This document shows, piece after piece, positions 52,614-60,677 of a stretch of DNA of 64,000 bases (position 1 is the stretch's first letter; every line of letters begins with the position of its first letter). Source of the stretch: Pseudomonas sp. GD03858 (GTDB taxonomy: Bacteria > Pseudomonadota > Gammaproteobacteria > Pseudomonadales > Pseudomonadaceae). The notes under the pieces were generated by a model. That model was given only the letters and a program-made list of their open reading frames with translations, was not told the DNA's origin and ran no database searches. Location: assembly GCF_029840925.1 (NCBI RefSeq), contig NZ_JAOCDM010000001.1:62001-126000 (forward strand), in the 5' to 3' direction. Made by a program: the position numbers and the translations under genes.

Positions 52614-54242
52614 TCAGGTGCCCTCCGTATTGGAGCGTCCGGTACTCGCGAGTGAATGAGCGTCTCGGTTTGGACAAATCGACTGCCAGTTATGAGGCAA
52701 TAGTTCAGCAACTTGACTCGCCCGCTGCGTCGGCCACCGCGTTAGCACATCTTTGAGATAAGCATACGGATCATGCCCATTCATGCGCGCCGACTGGATC
52801 AAACTCATGATCGCGGCGGCGCGTTTACCGCTGCGTAGCGACCCTGCAAAGAGCCAGTTCTTGCGCCCCAGCGCCCAGGGTCGTATCTGGTTCTCGCACC
52901 AATTATTATCAATGGGTACCGCCCCGTCATCGAGGTAGCGCGACAGCGCCGTCCAGCGTTTCAGGCTGTAATCCAGCGCTTTGCCGATGGCCGAACCGGT
53001 GTGCACGATATCACGCTGGGCGACCATCCAAGCGTGCAACGCGTCCATCACCGGTACCGCCTTTTCTTGCCGTATTCGGCGGCGCGTGTCCGGCTCCAGA
53101 TCCTTGATTTCACCCTCGATTTCGTACAACACCTGCATGTAACGCAAGGCCTGCTCAGCCAGCGTGCTTTTGTGGGTCGCATGCAGTTCAAAGAACTTGC
53201 GCCGGGCATGGGCCATGCAGCCGATTTCAGTCACGCCCAGTTCAAAGCTGGCCTTGTAACCACCGAAATCATCGCAGACCAGCTTGCCCTTCCAGTCTTG
53301 CAGGAAGTTACGCGCATGCTCGCCGGCACGGCTGAGGCTGAAGTCATAAACCACCGCCGAGGTTTCGCAAAACGGGCTGGTGGCGTAAGCCCAGACGTAA
53401 GAGCGATGGGTTTTCTTGGTGCCCGGCATGAGCATCTGCACCGGCGTTTCATCCACATGAACGACCGGTTGCTCAAGCACTACCTCACGCAGCGCATCGA
53501 CCAGCGGCTGTAACTGCACACCACAAGCACCCACCCATTGAGCGAGCGTCGAGCGTGGGATAGCCAGGCCGGCGCGGCCAAACATGGCTTCCTGACGGTA
53601 CAGCGGCAGATGGTCGGCGAACTTCGCAATCATGACGTGGGCCAACAAGCCCGCTGTCGGGATGCCCTTGTCGATCACCTGCGCCGGCACCGGAGCCTGG
53701 GTCAGCGTTTCGCAATTGCTGCAGACCCATTTGCCACGGATGTGGCGCTCCACGGCGAATACGCCCGGTGTGTAATCAAGCTTCTCGCTGACATCTTCAC
53801 CGATACGTTTGAGTGCGCAGCCACAAGTGCAATCGGTATTGTCCGGTTCATGATGAATCAGCGTGCGGGGAAACTCGGGCGGTAAGGCACGACGTTTAGG
53901 CTTCTGCTTTTCTTGGCCGGGTGCCGGAGTGACCCGCAGCGACTCCAGTTCCGCTTCGATGGCGGCGATATCGGTATCGATAAGGTCATAGAGCAAGCTG
54001 GCCTGCTCAGGGCTCATTTGCTCGCTACGCTTGGCGAACTTGAAGCGCTTGAGCTGGGCGATCTCGTAGCTGAGTTTTTCGATCAGCGTTTTGTCGTGAT
54101 GGATCTTCTTGTCCATGACCTGAACGGTCTTGCCCATCGTCTCGACTTGCTCGTCGAGCGCCGAGACACGTTGTAGCAACTGCGCCGCCAGAGCGCGCAG
54201 TTGTTCGGGGTTCAGTTGGTCGAGGTCGGGGATCGAAGTCAT
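52614..54242 (-). CDS. tnpC: IS66 transposase TnpC, 542 aa
   Basis: N-terminal leucine-zipper region (LAAQLLQRVSALDEQVETMG), a zinc-binding stretch (CTCGCALKRIGEDVSEKLDY...WVCSNCETL) and the DDE catalytic core: VHVDETPVQM, LVCDDFGGYKASFE and NNWCENQIRPWALGRKNWLF. Full length for the family and apparently intact. Confidence 0.96.
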   Translation of the reverse strand: MTSIPDLDQLNPEQLRALAAQLLQRVSALDEQVETMGKTVQVMDKKIHHDKTLIEKLSYEIAQLKRFKFAKRSEQMSPEQASLLYDLIDTDIAAIEAELESLRVTPAPGQEKQKPKRRALPPEFPRTLIHHEPDNTDCTCGCALKRIGEDVSEKLDYTPGVFAVERHIRGKWVCSNCETLTQAPVPAQVIDKGIPTAGLLAHVMIAKFADHLPLYRQEAMFGRAGLAIPRSTLAQWVGACGVQLQPLVDALREVVLEQPVVHVDETPVQMLMPGTKKTHRSYVWAYATSPFCETSAVVYDFSLSRAGEHARNFLQDWKGKLVCDDFGGYKASFELGVTEIGCMAHARRKFFELHATHKSTLAEQALRYMQVLYEIEGEIKDLEPDTRRRIRQEKAVPVMDALHAWMVAQRDIVHTGSAIGKALDYSLKRWTALSRYLDDGAVPIDNNWCENQIRPWALGRKNWLFAGSLRSGKRAAAIMSLIQSARMNGHDPYAYLKDVLTRWPTQRASQVAELLPHNWQSICPNRDAHSLASTGRSNTEGT

Positions 54243-54323
54243 GCCGCCGATCTTGCCAGATCAGCGTAAACAGGACGACAGACTGATCGGACAATTGCAC
54301 TGCCGGGTGGGGCATGACTTGGC

Positions 54324-54659
54324 TTAGAGGATGGAAATGGCGTTTCCAGGGCCAACTCTTTGCCAAGGCAGCCCCAGTATCAAGGCATGCAGTTGTTCGG
54401 CGCTCAGCTCCATCTGCGAACCGTGCCGAACACTTGGCCAGGCGAACTTACCTTGATGGAGCCGGCGTGCCGCCAGCCAAATACCGAGCCCGTCATGTAC
54501 CAGGACTTTCATGCGAGTGGCGCGGCGGTTGGCAAACAGGTAAGCGCAGTGCGGCTGCGCCGCACCGAACACCGAAATCACGCGGGCCATGGCGGTGTCG
54601 GTGCCAGCGCGCATGTCCATCGGCTCGGTAGCGAGCCAGATGGTGTCGATACGAATCAC
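54324..54659 (-). CDS. tnpB: IS66 accessory protein TnpB, 111 aa
   Basis: IS66 Orf2: IDTIWLATEPMDMRAGTDTA, then CAYLFANRRATRMKVLVHDG and GIWLAARRLHQGKFAWP. A GTG start at 54659 overlaps the tnpA stop (GTGA), as usual in IS66 operons. An upstream extension to 54713 would lie inside tnpA. Confidence 0.95.
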   Translation of the reverse strand: MIRIDTIWLATEPMDMRAGTDTAMARVISVFGAAQPHCAYLFANRRATRMKVLVHDGLGIWLAARRLHQGKFAWPSVRHGSQMELSAEQLHALILGLPWQRVGPGNAISIL

Positions 54660-54988
54660 CGCAACAGTTCTCGAAGAAAACTCGCGCAGACGGCGGCGCT
54701 GTCCACTGGCCAAGTCATCTTGACGGGTGTGCGCGGGTGTTGGATTTCAAGGCAGATACTGGAGGGCTGGGCATGCGATCCGACGCCGAGCATCTGAGGG
54801 TGCAGCGGGATGAACGCTGGCTGAAGCGCCACGGCTTTTTGATTGTGCAACCGAATCCATTTGTGGACGAGGTTGGCATTGAGGCTGTAGCCCAAGGCGA
54901 TGTTGGCGATGGAGGCGCCGGGCTCGGAACACTCCTGGATGACTTGGGCTTTGAAAGATTTGCTGTAGGTACGGCGCTGAGGGTGCAT
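54656..54988 (-). CDS. tnpA: IS66 accessory protein TnpA, 110 aa
   Basis: IS66 Orf1 with helix-turn-helix: RRTYSKSFKAQVIQECSEPG, then ASIANIALGYSLNANLVHKW. Start taken at 54988 (MHPQRRTYSK); an in-frame ATG at 55024 also exists. It overlaps tnpB by 4 nt and is preceded by a strong palindrome. Confidence 0.93.
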   Translation of the reverse strand: MHPQRRTYSKSFKAQVIQECSEPGASIANIALGYSLNANLVHKWIRLHNQKAVALQPAFIPLHPQMLGVGSHAQPSSICLEIQHPRTPVKMTWPVDSAAVCASFLRELLR

Positions 54989-55013
54989 GGGAAATCCGCT
55001 TGATGGGCCAGAA

Positions 55014-55044
55014 ATGGTGTCCACTTAAATTAGGTGGACACCAT
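55014..55044. repeat. 11-bp inverted repeat upstream of IS66 tnpA
   Basis: ATGGTGTCCAC (55014-55024) and GTGGACACCAT (55034-55044) are perfect reverse complements around an AT-rich 9-nt spacer. It lies in the leader of the transposase operon and could shield it from outside transcription or bind a regulator. Confidence 0.7.
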
Positions 55045-55090
55045 CGCCTTCCGCGGTTGCGGCAGGAAGATGTGTTGGCCGGACGGATAC

Positions 55091-55098
55091 TGAGCAAC
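55091..55098. repeat. IS66 target-site duplication, right copy
   Basis: TGAGCAAC, exact duplicate of 51913-51920. Confidence 0.93.
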
Positions 55099-56098
55099 GC
55101 AGAACGATGTACAGGACTGTACAGTTGGAACTGCCTCAGCAAGAAAAGCAGGAAAATATCCCACATGGCGTTGTAGGCCTGCTGAGCCCCGTAGACGATT
55201 GCCGGCTTCAGTACTTTTTTGGCGGGGTTGAAGTTCTGCGAAGCTGTCAGGGCGCTAAGCGCCATTGTGACGCTAATGTGCTGAGGTGAAATGTCTGTGT
55301 CCCTCGCAGCCTGAATTAGCTTTTGCCAGGCAGCACGGCGCTTCGATCGTCCAGTGGTCGCCATCAGGGATGGTCCGACCTTTTGTAAGAATTCCATACC
55401 CTTAGAAAAGTAGGGGTGGTAGCTATTGAGAGTGGCTTGAGTTTCCTCTCGCTCGTAAGACTTCGGCCATACCTTGACGTGAGGGATGGAATCCGCAAGG
55501 TCAGCTAGAGCAACCCGAAGCTGCTCATGCACGAGATCGACATCCGGGAGGCCCTGTATATTGCCTTCAAGCCCGTAAGGCAGGGGGTTGAGCGAGCTGC
55601 TACAAGGTTGCTGAACCAGCAAATCGAGAAAGTCCTTTCCAGAAGCCGCACCTGGCTTGATCTTACCCCCTTCGAACCGCGCCTTAATTTCGGCCACAAC
55701 ATTCTTGTCTACGAAAATATTGGTGCCAGCCAAGCAATAGATCAACGGCAGCCAGCCACCATCAACTAAACAAATGCTCTCGTTCTTGATCGATGGGTCA
55801 ATCTGCAGACTTCTGCTGATCCAAGTGCCTACCGGAGGTACACCAGGCTTAGAAGTGTTGCTTCCCACGTCGACACGCCCAGTGATCTCTACGGATAGAG
55901 GCTCATTTTTTTGATACTTGAACCAGTCGTCCAAGGTGAGGGGTTTAGCGGTGACCTCTGTCAATACAACGCCATCGGCATCTGGCGGCAAAACATCGTC
56001 GTGAGCTAAAAGCATGACCGAAACGGGCGAACCTGCTTGCTGCAATTCATAGCCTCCCAAGTAGTTACTATCGCGTGAGTTCCGACCCTATGGAAAAC

Positions 56099-56371
56099 TC
56101 ATCCATCCGCAGGACTTAGGCTCCTGAATGCATGGACATGTGAAAATGTACCTTGCATTCCTTCACGTGCAGGATTTTCTAACGCGCTTTCGAGTATGAG
56201 CAAGGCAGTAAGCTCAGCTCTGTGGTGGACGCATCCACTTCGACTGTTAGCTGCCATAGGCGAAGACCTGATCTGGTGCAAAGCCAGCAGCATGGACGCC
56301 ACTACGTCGCTTTCGTTAATGATAGGTACACCCGCTTGGAGAGCAGCCAATGAGCGCTGCACGTCCACCAC
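56099..56371 (-). CDS. Possible hypothetical protein, 90 aa
   Basis: GTG start at 56371; reads coherently as VDVQRSLAALQAGVPIINES, then DVVASMLLALHQIRSSPMAA and ELTALLILESALENPAREGM. It ends 38 bp before the PIN-like gene on the same strand. No family is recognised. The overlapping plus-strand integrase relic competes for the first 20 bases, so this may be partly shadow. Confidence 0.35.
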   Translation of the reverse strand: MVDVQRSLAALQAGVPIINESDVVASMLLALHQIRSSPMAANSRSGCVHHRAELTALLILESALENPAREGMQGTFSHVHAFRSLSPADG

Positions 56372-56456
56372 AATCTACAGAAGACCAGAGGCATCCGAAC
56401 GAAAAATGGGGGACCAGATGGGGGACCAAAAGTACTCAGACACAAAAAAGCCCTGA
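56352..56456 (+). pseudogene. Possible integrase C-terminal relic
   Basis: The frame reads ERCTSTTIYRRPEASERKMG, then DQMGDQKYSDTKKP and stop. TTxxYxRxE is the setting of the nucleophilic tyrosine in phage-type integrases, and a polar tail is common in them. No upstream RHR catalytic core is present in frame. Its location just before a terminator cluster and a tRNA-derived att-like sequence supports the idea. Confidence 0.4.
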
Positions 56457-56469
56457 AAATCAGGGCTTT
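56447..56469. terminator. Terminator hairpin
   Basis: AAAGCCCTG-aaaat-CAGGGCTTT, perfect 9-bp stem, usable on both strands; directly overlaps the end of the integrase relic. Confidence 0.75.
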
Positions 56470-56592
56470 AATGAAATTAGTGGCGGAAGCGTAGTCCGCC
56501 AAACTGGCAGCGGCGGTGATCAAGGTCCGGTCGACTGGATGACCAAAGCCCCCAACACGTACGTCCGCCTGCTCAGTGAGCACTACAAAAGT

Positions 56593-56617
56593 CGCCTGAG
56601 TGAATAGGCGCTTTTTT
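56593..56617 (+). terminator. Terminator hairpin
   Basis: CGCCT-gagtgaat-AGGCG followed by CTTTTTT. Confidence 0.6.
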
Positions 56618-56677
56618 CGAGTAGGGGCATAAGTAGGGGTATTTTTCTGACGCCCAGAACTTTGGATGCCCATAAAA

Positions 56678-56707
56678 AAATCCAGTCACCGCTAAGTGAC
56701 TGGATTT
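56678..56707. terminator. Bidirectional terminator next to att-like site
   Basis: AAATCCAGTCAC-cgctaa-GTGACTGGATTT, a perfect 12-bp stem flanked by A- and T-rich sequence, located 13 bp from the tRNA-Pro fragment. Confidence 0.8.
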
Positions 56708-56719
56708 CTTGGAGTATTT

Positions 56720-56769
56720 TGGTCGGGACGGAGTGATTCGAACACTCGACCCCTTGCACCCCATCAAGG
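56720..56769 (-). other. 3' fragment of tRNA-Pro(GGG): att-like direct repeat
   Basis: Reading on the minus strand, 56769-56720 is CCTTGATGGGGTGCAAGGGG, then TCGAGTGTTCGAATCACTCC and GTCCCGACCA: anticodon arm, complete T arm, acceptor 3' strand and CCA of a tRNA-Pro with GGG anticodon. The D arm and 5' acceptor strand are absent (GGTGGATAC... is found instead), so this is not a functional tRNA. Such 50-bp 3' copies mark the far end of elements integrated in the tRNA gene. By orientation the element body would lie on the higher-coordinate side, or two elements abut here. Confidence 0.8.
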
Positions 56770-57751
56770 GGTATCCACCCTGAAAATATCGACTCGATGT
56801 ATTGCTCGACCAGCTGGGAGCGCAACTCCCCAGAGGGCGCCAATGCTAGGTGGCCAAGAGCAGCTTACAGCGCGGCTAGCTGCAGATTGCGCAAACAGCG
56901 CCTCAGGTTTTTGATGACTACAACTGCCAGCGACTTACGGACGCGCTGTGACCCTGCCTGGCGCCCTGCCCTAGGCAACCAATAATCCAAGCATACGCCG
57001 AGCAAGCCGAAACTGACGTACACTGAAAGCCGCAGACGACCACTCCGAAAGCTGTCAGAAATCGCCATTCTCGATCGCGCATCCTCGTGAGGGTATCGTG
57101 GGTATTTTTGGGGGTATATTTCCGCTTCTTGAGACCAGAAATACCGCCCCAGAGCCATGTCCAAATGTTCTTCGGCGACTCTGAGAGTCTTTAGCGGCTT
57201 CGCGCATGCTTGTTAGCGGATCATTTTTGCGTTTTTCCAGCCTCAAATTGCCATTTACTTCCAGCTAATTGCTACATTTGGGGCATATTTGAGGGCATGC
57301 TTTGGGTGGCTTGAAAAGGATGCCCCCAACCGAAGATGCCCAGCGCTTTCGGGGATCCCCATAGCTTGTGACTGCGGGAAGACAGTCGCGAACTCAGGCT
57401 GACATCGTTGGCAACTTCGTGCTCCACCTAGCTTCCCGCCGCAGCACTGCCCCCACCGCAATTTGAAGTACCTTTCGATGGTCCCGTGCTAGCACCTGGA
57501 GATAGCAGGTCGCCCATAAGGGTTTGCTATCGACCCTAAGATATCTTTCGTGGAAAGCAGCCCGGCCCAGAGCTGACGTTCAACACTGATAGCTTTCGCA
57601 ATCACCCGATCATTCTTCCCCGAGTGTGTTGGGCCCGCCCCTTGAGTGAGGCATTTTGTTGCCCATTCATCTGCTCGAGCGCACCTCAATGAACTAGGTA
57701 GTTTCCAAAGAGTACGGCTCGGAAAAACTGGACTCTATCGGAGAGGTACCT
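56770..57751. other. Degraded island DNA between att-like site and chromosomal genes
   Basis: Nearly 1 kb without a credible gene. Minus-strand frames around 57055-57461 have fragments that could derive from an integrase or other island gene but show no diagnostic motif. GGGGTAT- and GGGGCAT-type repeats occur near 57110 and 57278. Confidence 0.45.
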
Positions 57752-57967
57752 ATGTCTATCGACTCGAGTTTTCAAGATCAACCGCAAGGCTCAGATCCAT
57801 CGATGCCTGGTTCTGATGTGAAGAATCCTACCCTGAACCCCGATGACCCTAAGAAGTACGATCCGCTAAGGAAGCCAGGCATGGATCGTCCAGAGGATTG
57901 GGAGGACCAAGAACGGTTGCCTCCCGAAGCGGATGAACAGACGCCACTTTCTGATGACCGGCGTTGA
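57752..57967 (+). CDS. Small acidic hypothetical protein, 71 aa
   Basis: ATG at 57752 with GGAGAGG upstream. Pro/Asp/Glu-rich and probably disordered (QDQPQGSDPSMPGSDVKNPT; GMDRPEDWEDQERLPPEADE). Proteins of this kind are often stress-related in Pseudomonas, but no function is known here. A strong terminator follows. Confidence 0.7.
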   Translation: MSIDSSFQDQPQGSDPSMPGSDVKNPTLNPDDPKKYDPLRKPGMDRPEDWEDQERLPPEADEQTPLSDDRR

Positions 57968-57974
57968 GCTGAAA

Positions 57975-57994
57975 AGCCCGGCTTCGGCCGGGCT
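57975..57994 (+). terminator. Terminator hairpin with TTCG loop
   Basis: AGCCCGGC-TTCG-GCCGGGCT, a very stable 8-bp stem with tetraloop, 8 nt after the stop codon; short T content after it. Confidence 0.8.
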
Positions 57995-58026
57995 GCAATA
58001 CCACCCTTCTACTCCAGGCATTACTG

Positions 58027-58248
58027 ATGCCTCGCATGTTTACGGTGGTAGGTTGCATGCTGCTGGCCATGGAGCGGATCGGCACCGACCTGCAAGCACC
58101 ATTCGGGCATCGCCAAGACAGCATTCGTACCGATGACGTCTACCGAAATATCGAAAAGAATCTTCAGTCGATGTTTAACTCTCGGGAGCGTGGGGCCTTG
58201 TCATTGACGCCAAGCCTGGCCACCGAAAGGCACCGTTCTGCCTCGTGA
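58027..58248 (+). pseudogene. Bestrophin-like channel, C-terminal remnant
   Basis: VGCMLLAMERIGTDLQAPFG, then HRQDSIRTDDVYRNIEKNLQ. The I-G-x-x-L-x-x-P-F-G motif followed by an I-E-x-N-L helix matches the end of bacterial bestrophin-family (UPF0187) proteins. The membrane part is missing, so only about 70 residues survive. The assignment rests on this short end motif. Confidence 0.5.
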
Positions 58249-58345
58249 GGCACGGCCAACGGCTTGACAGTTTGCAAGCTCGCTCAAGATAGTAACCAGA
58301 GACTGCGGCTAGCCACATAAGCAGCCGGACTAGGAGGACAACACC

Positions 58346-58573
58346 ATGGCTGATCAGATAGCCCGACTGGACGCTGAGCTCGTCTCTCTGGATCAGATTG
58401 CTGCTGAATTGGAGCGCCAGGTGGGACCTAGCCCTGTAACGCGCCCCCTGGTCATCGCATGGTTGAGCGAATGGTTGAAGGTGGCGGGCGAATCGAAACC
58501 CGGTTTACCTCATCTGCCTCACTCTCTCAAAGCGGCTTATGCCGCCTGGACGCATCAAGCCGTGGATCGCTGA
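58346..58573 (+). CDS. Small hypothetical protein, 75 aa
   Basis: ATG at 58346 with AGGAGG upstream. N-terminal helix (DQIARLDAELVSLDQIAAEL), then PVTRPLVIAWLSEWLKVAGE and a C-terminal helix. No family recognised. Intact and likely expressed. Confidence 0.65.
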   Translation: MADQIARLDAELVSLDQIAAELERQVGPSPVTRPLVIAWLSEWLKVAGESKPGLPHLPHSLKAAYAAWTHQAVDR

Positions 58574-58607
58574 ACGGAAACTGCAACCCACGGTTTCCAG
58601 CGATGTT

Positions 58608-58898
58608 TTAAGCAGTCCGTTGTTTAGGCTGGTGATGCTCAGTAGCGAGGCACCTTGCACGGCTAACCCCCCAGGCCAAGGCACGCGTCATCGACTCTCC
58701 TGGACGCGTGTCGAAGGCTTCTTCGTGCAGTGCCATACCGGTGCCGGCATACACGCCTATGAACATTTGCGTGTCACCTGTGCGCGAAAGGCGCACTTGG
58801 ACATCCATCGTCGTGCCGTCATCCAAGCTCTCATCGTGCGTCCTGTGATGTAGCGCCGGGTCTGCCCACTTCCAGAAAATGTCGCCGCGAATCCGCAT
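58608..58898 (-). CDS. Small hypothetical protein, 96 aa
   Basis: Strong AGGAGGG ribosome site before ATG 58898. Mixed beta/alpha sequence (DDGTTMDVQVRLSRTGDTQM, FIGVYAGTGMALHEEAFDTR, GESMTRALAWGVSRARCLA) suggests a compact cytoplasmic fold of the sort found in stress-induced pseudomonad proteins. Function unknown. Confidence 0.7.
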   Translation of the reverse strand: MRIRGDIFWKWADPALHHRTHDESLDDGTTMDVQVRLSRTGDTQMFIGVYAGTGMALHEEAFDTRPGESMTRALAWGVSRARCLATEHHQPKQRTA

Positions 58899-59034
58899 GC
58901 CGCCCTCCTACGACTTTAGTCTTATGTATGGGATTTCTGAACCTTAGCGCAGCGGAGTAGAAGAGACAGCCCCACCGAGCGGATTATGGATACATACTGT
59001 GACGGGATGTGACGTGGGAAACATTCCAAATGCG

Positions 59035-59433
59035 TCACCGGAATTCAGGATGTCCCAGGATTCTAAAGGCCCTTTGAAGATTGCTTCTCAGCGCTGATCT
59101 GCACCAGCGGCCCATGGTCATGAGTGCACAATGAGATTGAAGGCGAGCCCGATCCAGCACGACTTGCCGTCCGCGCTTCCTCATCACGACTCTCCAGCCA
59201 GTGCCCGCATCTGCGATGGCTACCCTGTCGCTCGAAAGCTGGAACTCCAGCACTCCCACTTGACTGTGCACCGAGATATGCCGGGAGCGGAGCGCCTCGA
59301 AGGCACAACGCAGTATGTGGCGGATGACACTGCGTTCTTTGGCTGAGCCTGCATCCTCGTCCATGACCAAGCAGGCCGCAGCGAGTACCTCAGCCACCAG
59401 CTGCTCGGCTTGATCCTCGTTTTGATTTGGCAT
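59035..59433 (-). CDS. Hypothetical protein, 132 aa
   Basis: Start at 59433 (MPNQNEDQAEQLVAEVLAAA), after a GAGG-containing leader; a longer in-frame start at 59520 looks less natural. The N-terminal half is helical and acidic (VMDEDAGSAKERSVIRHILR), the C-terminal half basic. No family recognised. Confidence 0.6.
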   Translation of the reverse strand: MPNQNEDQAEQLVAEVLAAACLVMDEDAGSAKERSVIRHILRCAFEALRSRHISVHSQVGVLEFQLSSDRVAIADAGTGWRVVMRKRGRQVVLDRARLQSHCALMTMGRWCRSALRSNLQRAFRILGHPEFR

Positions 59434-59558
59434 CTCGTCCTCGACCTGACCTACAAAAAAATACCTTGCGTGGCCGGCATCGTGGCCGGCATCAGCATAG
59501 CGAGCGTCCCACGCCCGCAATCAGCGGGAAGGTTGGCTTCCCGGAATTTCCAGGCGTG

Positions 59559-59912
59559 CTACGCCCCTGATTCCGGGTCGCTCGCCGGAACTCCAGGGGA
59601 ACGCTGGCTTTCCTTGTCATCGCCAAGACCGGGATTGATACCCGGATCATCAGGTATGGGAGCCCCTTCCTTTAGTTGAATATCCCGGCGCACATCCCGC
59701 CGACTACTCGCACCGCTAGGGTTTGGGTGTTCACTGGATACTGAGTTGTTTGCATCCACATCGTCCATCTCTTCTTCAATGGGTGACTCATCATTAGGCG
59801 GCAATGGGACCTCAACCTCTTTGGTCCCGGGACCATGCGTTTTTTCATCACCGTGTTTATCGCCGATGACCTGCTGCGATGCCTTACCGGGAGCATTTTC
59901 ATCAATGACCAT
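59559..59912 (-). CDS. Acidic disordered hypothetical protein, 117 aa
   Basis: ATG at 59912 (MVIDENAPGKASQQVIGDKH). The protein is dominated by Asp, Glu, Pro and Ser, with no hydrophobic core. Similar short proteins occur next to stress genes in Pseudomonas. Function unknown. Confidence 0.6.
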   Translation of the reverse strand: MVIDENAPGKASQQVIGDKHGDEKTHGPGTKEVEVPLPPNDESPIEEEMDDVDANNSVSSEHPNPSGASSRRDVRRDIQLKEGAPIPDDPGINPGLGDDKESQRSPGVPASDPESGA

Positions 59913-60235
59913 GTCCTTTCTCCGTTCAGAGGCAGATGGTATCTGCACCTAAACTTGAGAAGCGGGCGATGCTGGGGAGTGCCTGCAGCTAGACGAGTGG
60001 CGCAGCAGCCCCGTCGAAGCCGGGCCTTTTCGATTGAGCGCCTTTGCTCAGAAAAGGGCGTCGGTTCATCCACTTCGACAGGTAAGCGCTCTTGATCCTC
60101 CCAATCCCCTCGATCGCGATCAGCCTGACCCTGAGAGCCGGCCTTTCTGCATCAGAACCTTCCGTCGCTCTGCGGGCACCCTTCGGTAAACAGCAGGCCG
60201 AACATAGGGTGAACAACCAGAGAGGGAGTTTCACC

Positions 60236-60586
60236 ATGAAAGCAGAGAAACCGTGCGCGTTACTGCTCGCAATGTGCTTGGGTTGCGCGGCGCCACTTGC
60301 CCTGGCCGCCACAGACCTGAACGATCAGCGCGCCCCTTGCACGCAACCGCACAGCAAAGGGGCCATGAACGGCCAAGGCGATGCGACAGGCTCTGGAACA
60401 CCAGCCGATGGCATGGGCACGGGTAATGGCGGTACCCATGACAATGGAACGGACAACACGGGCGGTGACGGCACCGATACTGACTCGGGCTCCGGCGATA
60501 ATGGGGGAGATGGTAGCGGTGCAGGTCCGGCGAGTGGTAGTGGTGACTCAACCGGTAGTGGATCAGGTTCAGGATCGGGCAGCTAG
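60236..60586 (+). CDS. Secreted Gly/Ser/Asp-rich repetitive protein, 116 aa
   Basis: AGAGGGAG before ATG 60236; signal peptide with cleavage after ALA (LLLAMCLGCAAPLALA). The mature part is low complexity, rich in GSG, DNG and TGG units to the end. No domain. It is probably periplasmic or extracellular and intrinsically disordered; Asp-rich Gly repeats could bind cations (inference). Confidence 0.65.
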   Translation: MKAEKPCALLLAMCLGCAAPLALAATDLNDQRAPCTQPHSKGAMNGQGDATGSGTPADGMGTGNGGTHDNGTDNTGGDGTDTDSGSGDNGGDGSGAGPASGSGDSTGSGSGSGSGS

Positions 60587-60677
60587 GCGGAATGGCCAAA
60601 TGGCGGAGGATCTCCCGTTCATGGCCCGGCGTTTCAGTTTTGCCATTGCTCAAGCAACACACTCAGGAGTAATTGCC

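Larger units (their letters stand above)
51921..55090 (-). mobile_element. Complete IS66-family insertion sequence with GNAT passenger, 3170 bp
   Basis: Ends are GTAAGCGTACGGCCAATGCA (from 51921) and, reading inwards from 55090, GTATCCGTCCGGCCAACACA. They match at 19 of the first 24 positions. Perfect 8-bp target duplications flank it. Gene order on the minus strand is tnpA, tnpB, tnpC, then a GNAT gene. Typical IS66 elements are about 2.5 kb; the extra length is the GNAT gene plus 165 bp. Exact duplications suggest a recent insertion by simple transposition. Confidence 0.94.
51728..56060 (-). pseudogene. PIN-like nuclease gene split by IS66 insertion
   Basis: The two halves are 56060-55092 (323 codons) and 51913-51728. 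Removing the IS and one copy of its target duplication joins them in frame, giving ...HRSALLTRDKNLAMLWMG... and about 384 residues in total. PIN-like features are an acidic FVDKNVVAEI segment, AYNAMWDIFLLFLLRQF and the terminal LTRDKNLA motif. The start is unclear: TTG at 56060 is the first usable codon with no good ribosome site, and ATG 56015 is possible. The insertion removes the last acidic motif, so the gene is presumably inactive. It lies upstream of and codirectional with the Qat operon. Confidence 0.8.

Noticed and set aside
54747..55091. Apparent C-terminal part of the PIN-like frame running into the IS66 element
   Set aside because: This part is IS66 tnpA DNA read in another frame after the insertion point; the true C-terminus is at 51913-51728.
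56720..56796. Complete tRNA-Pro gene
   Set aside because: The D arm and 5' acceptor strand are missing; only the 3' 50 bp match.
57055..57461. Two minus-strand frames that might be integrase pieces
   Set aside because: No catalytic or conserved motifs could be identified; described only as degraded DNA.
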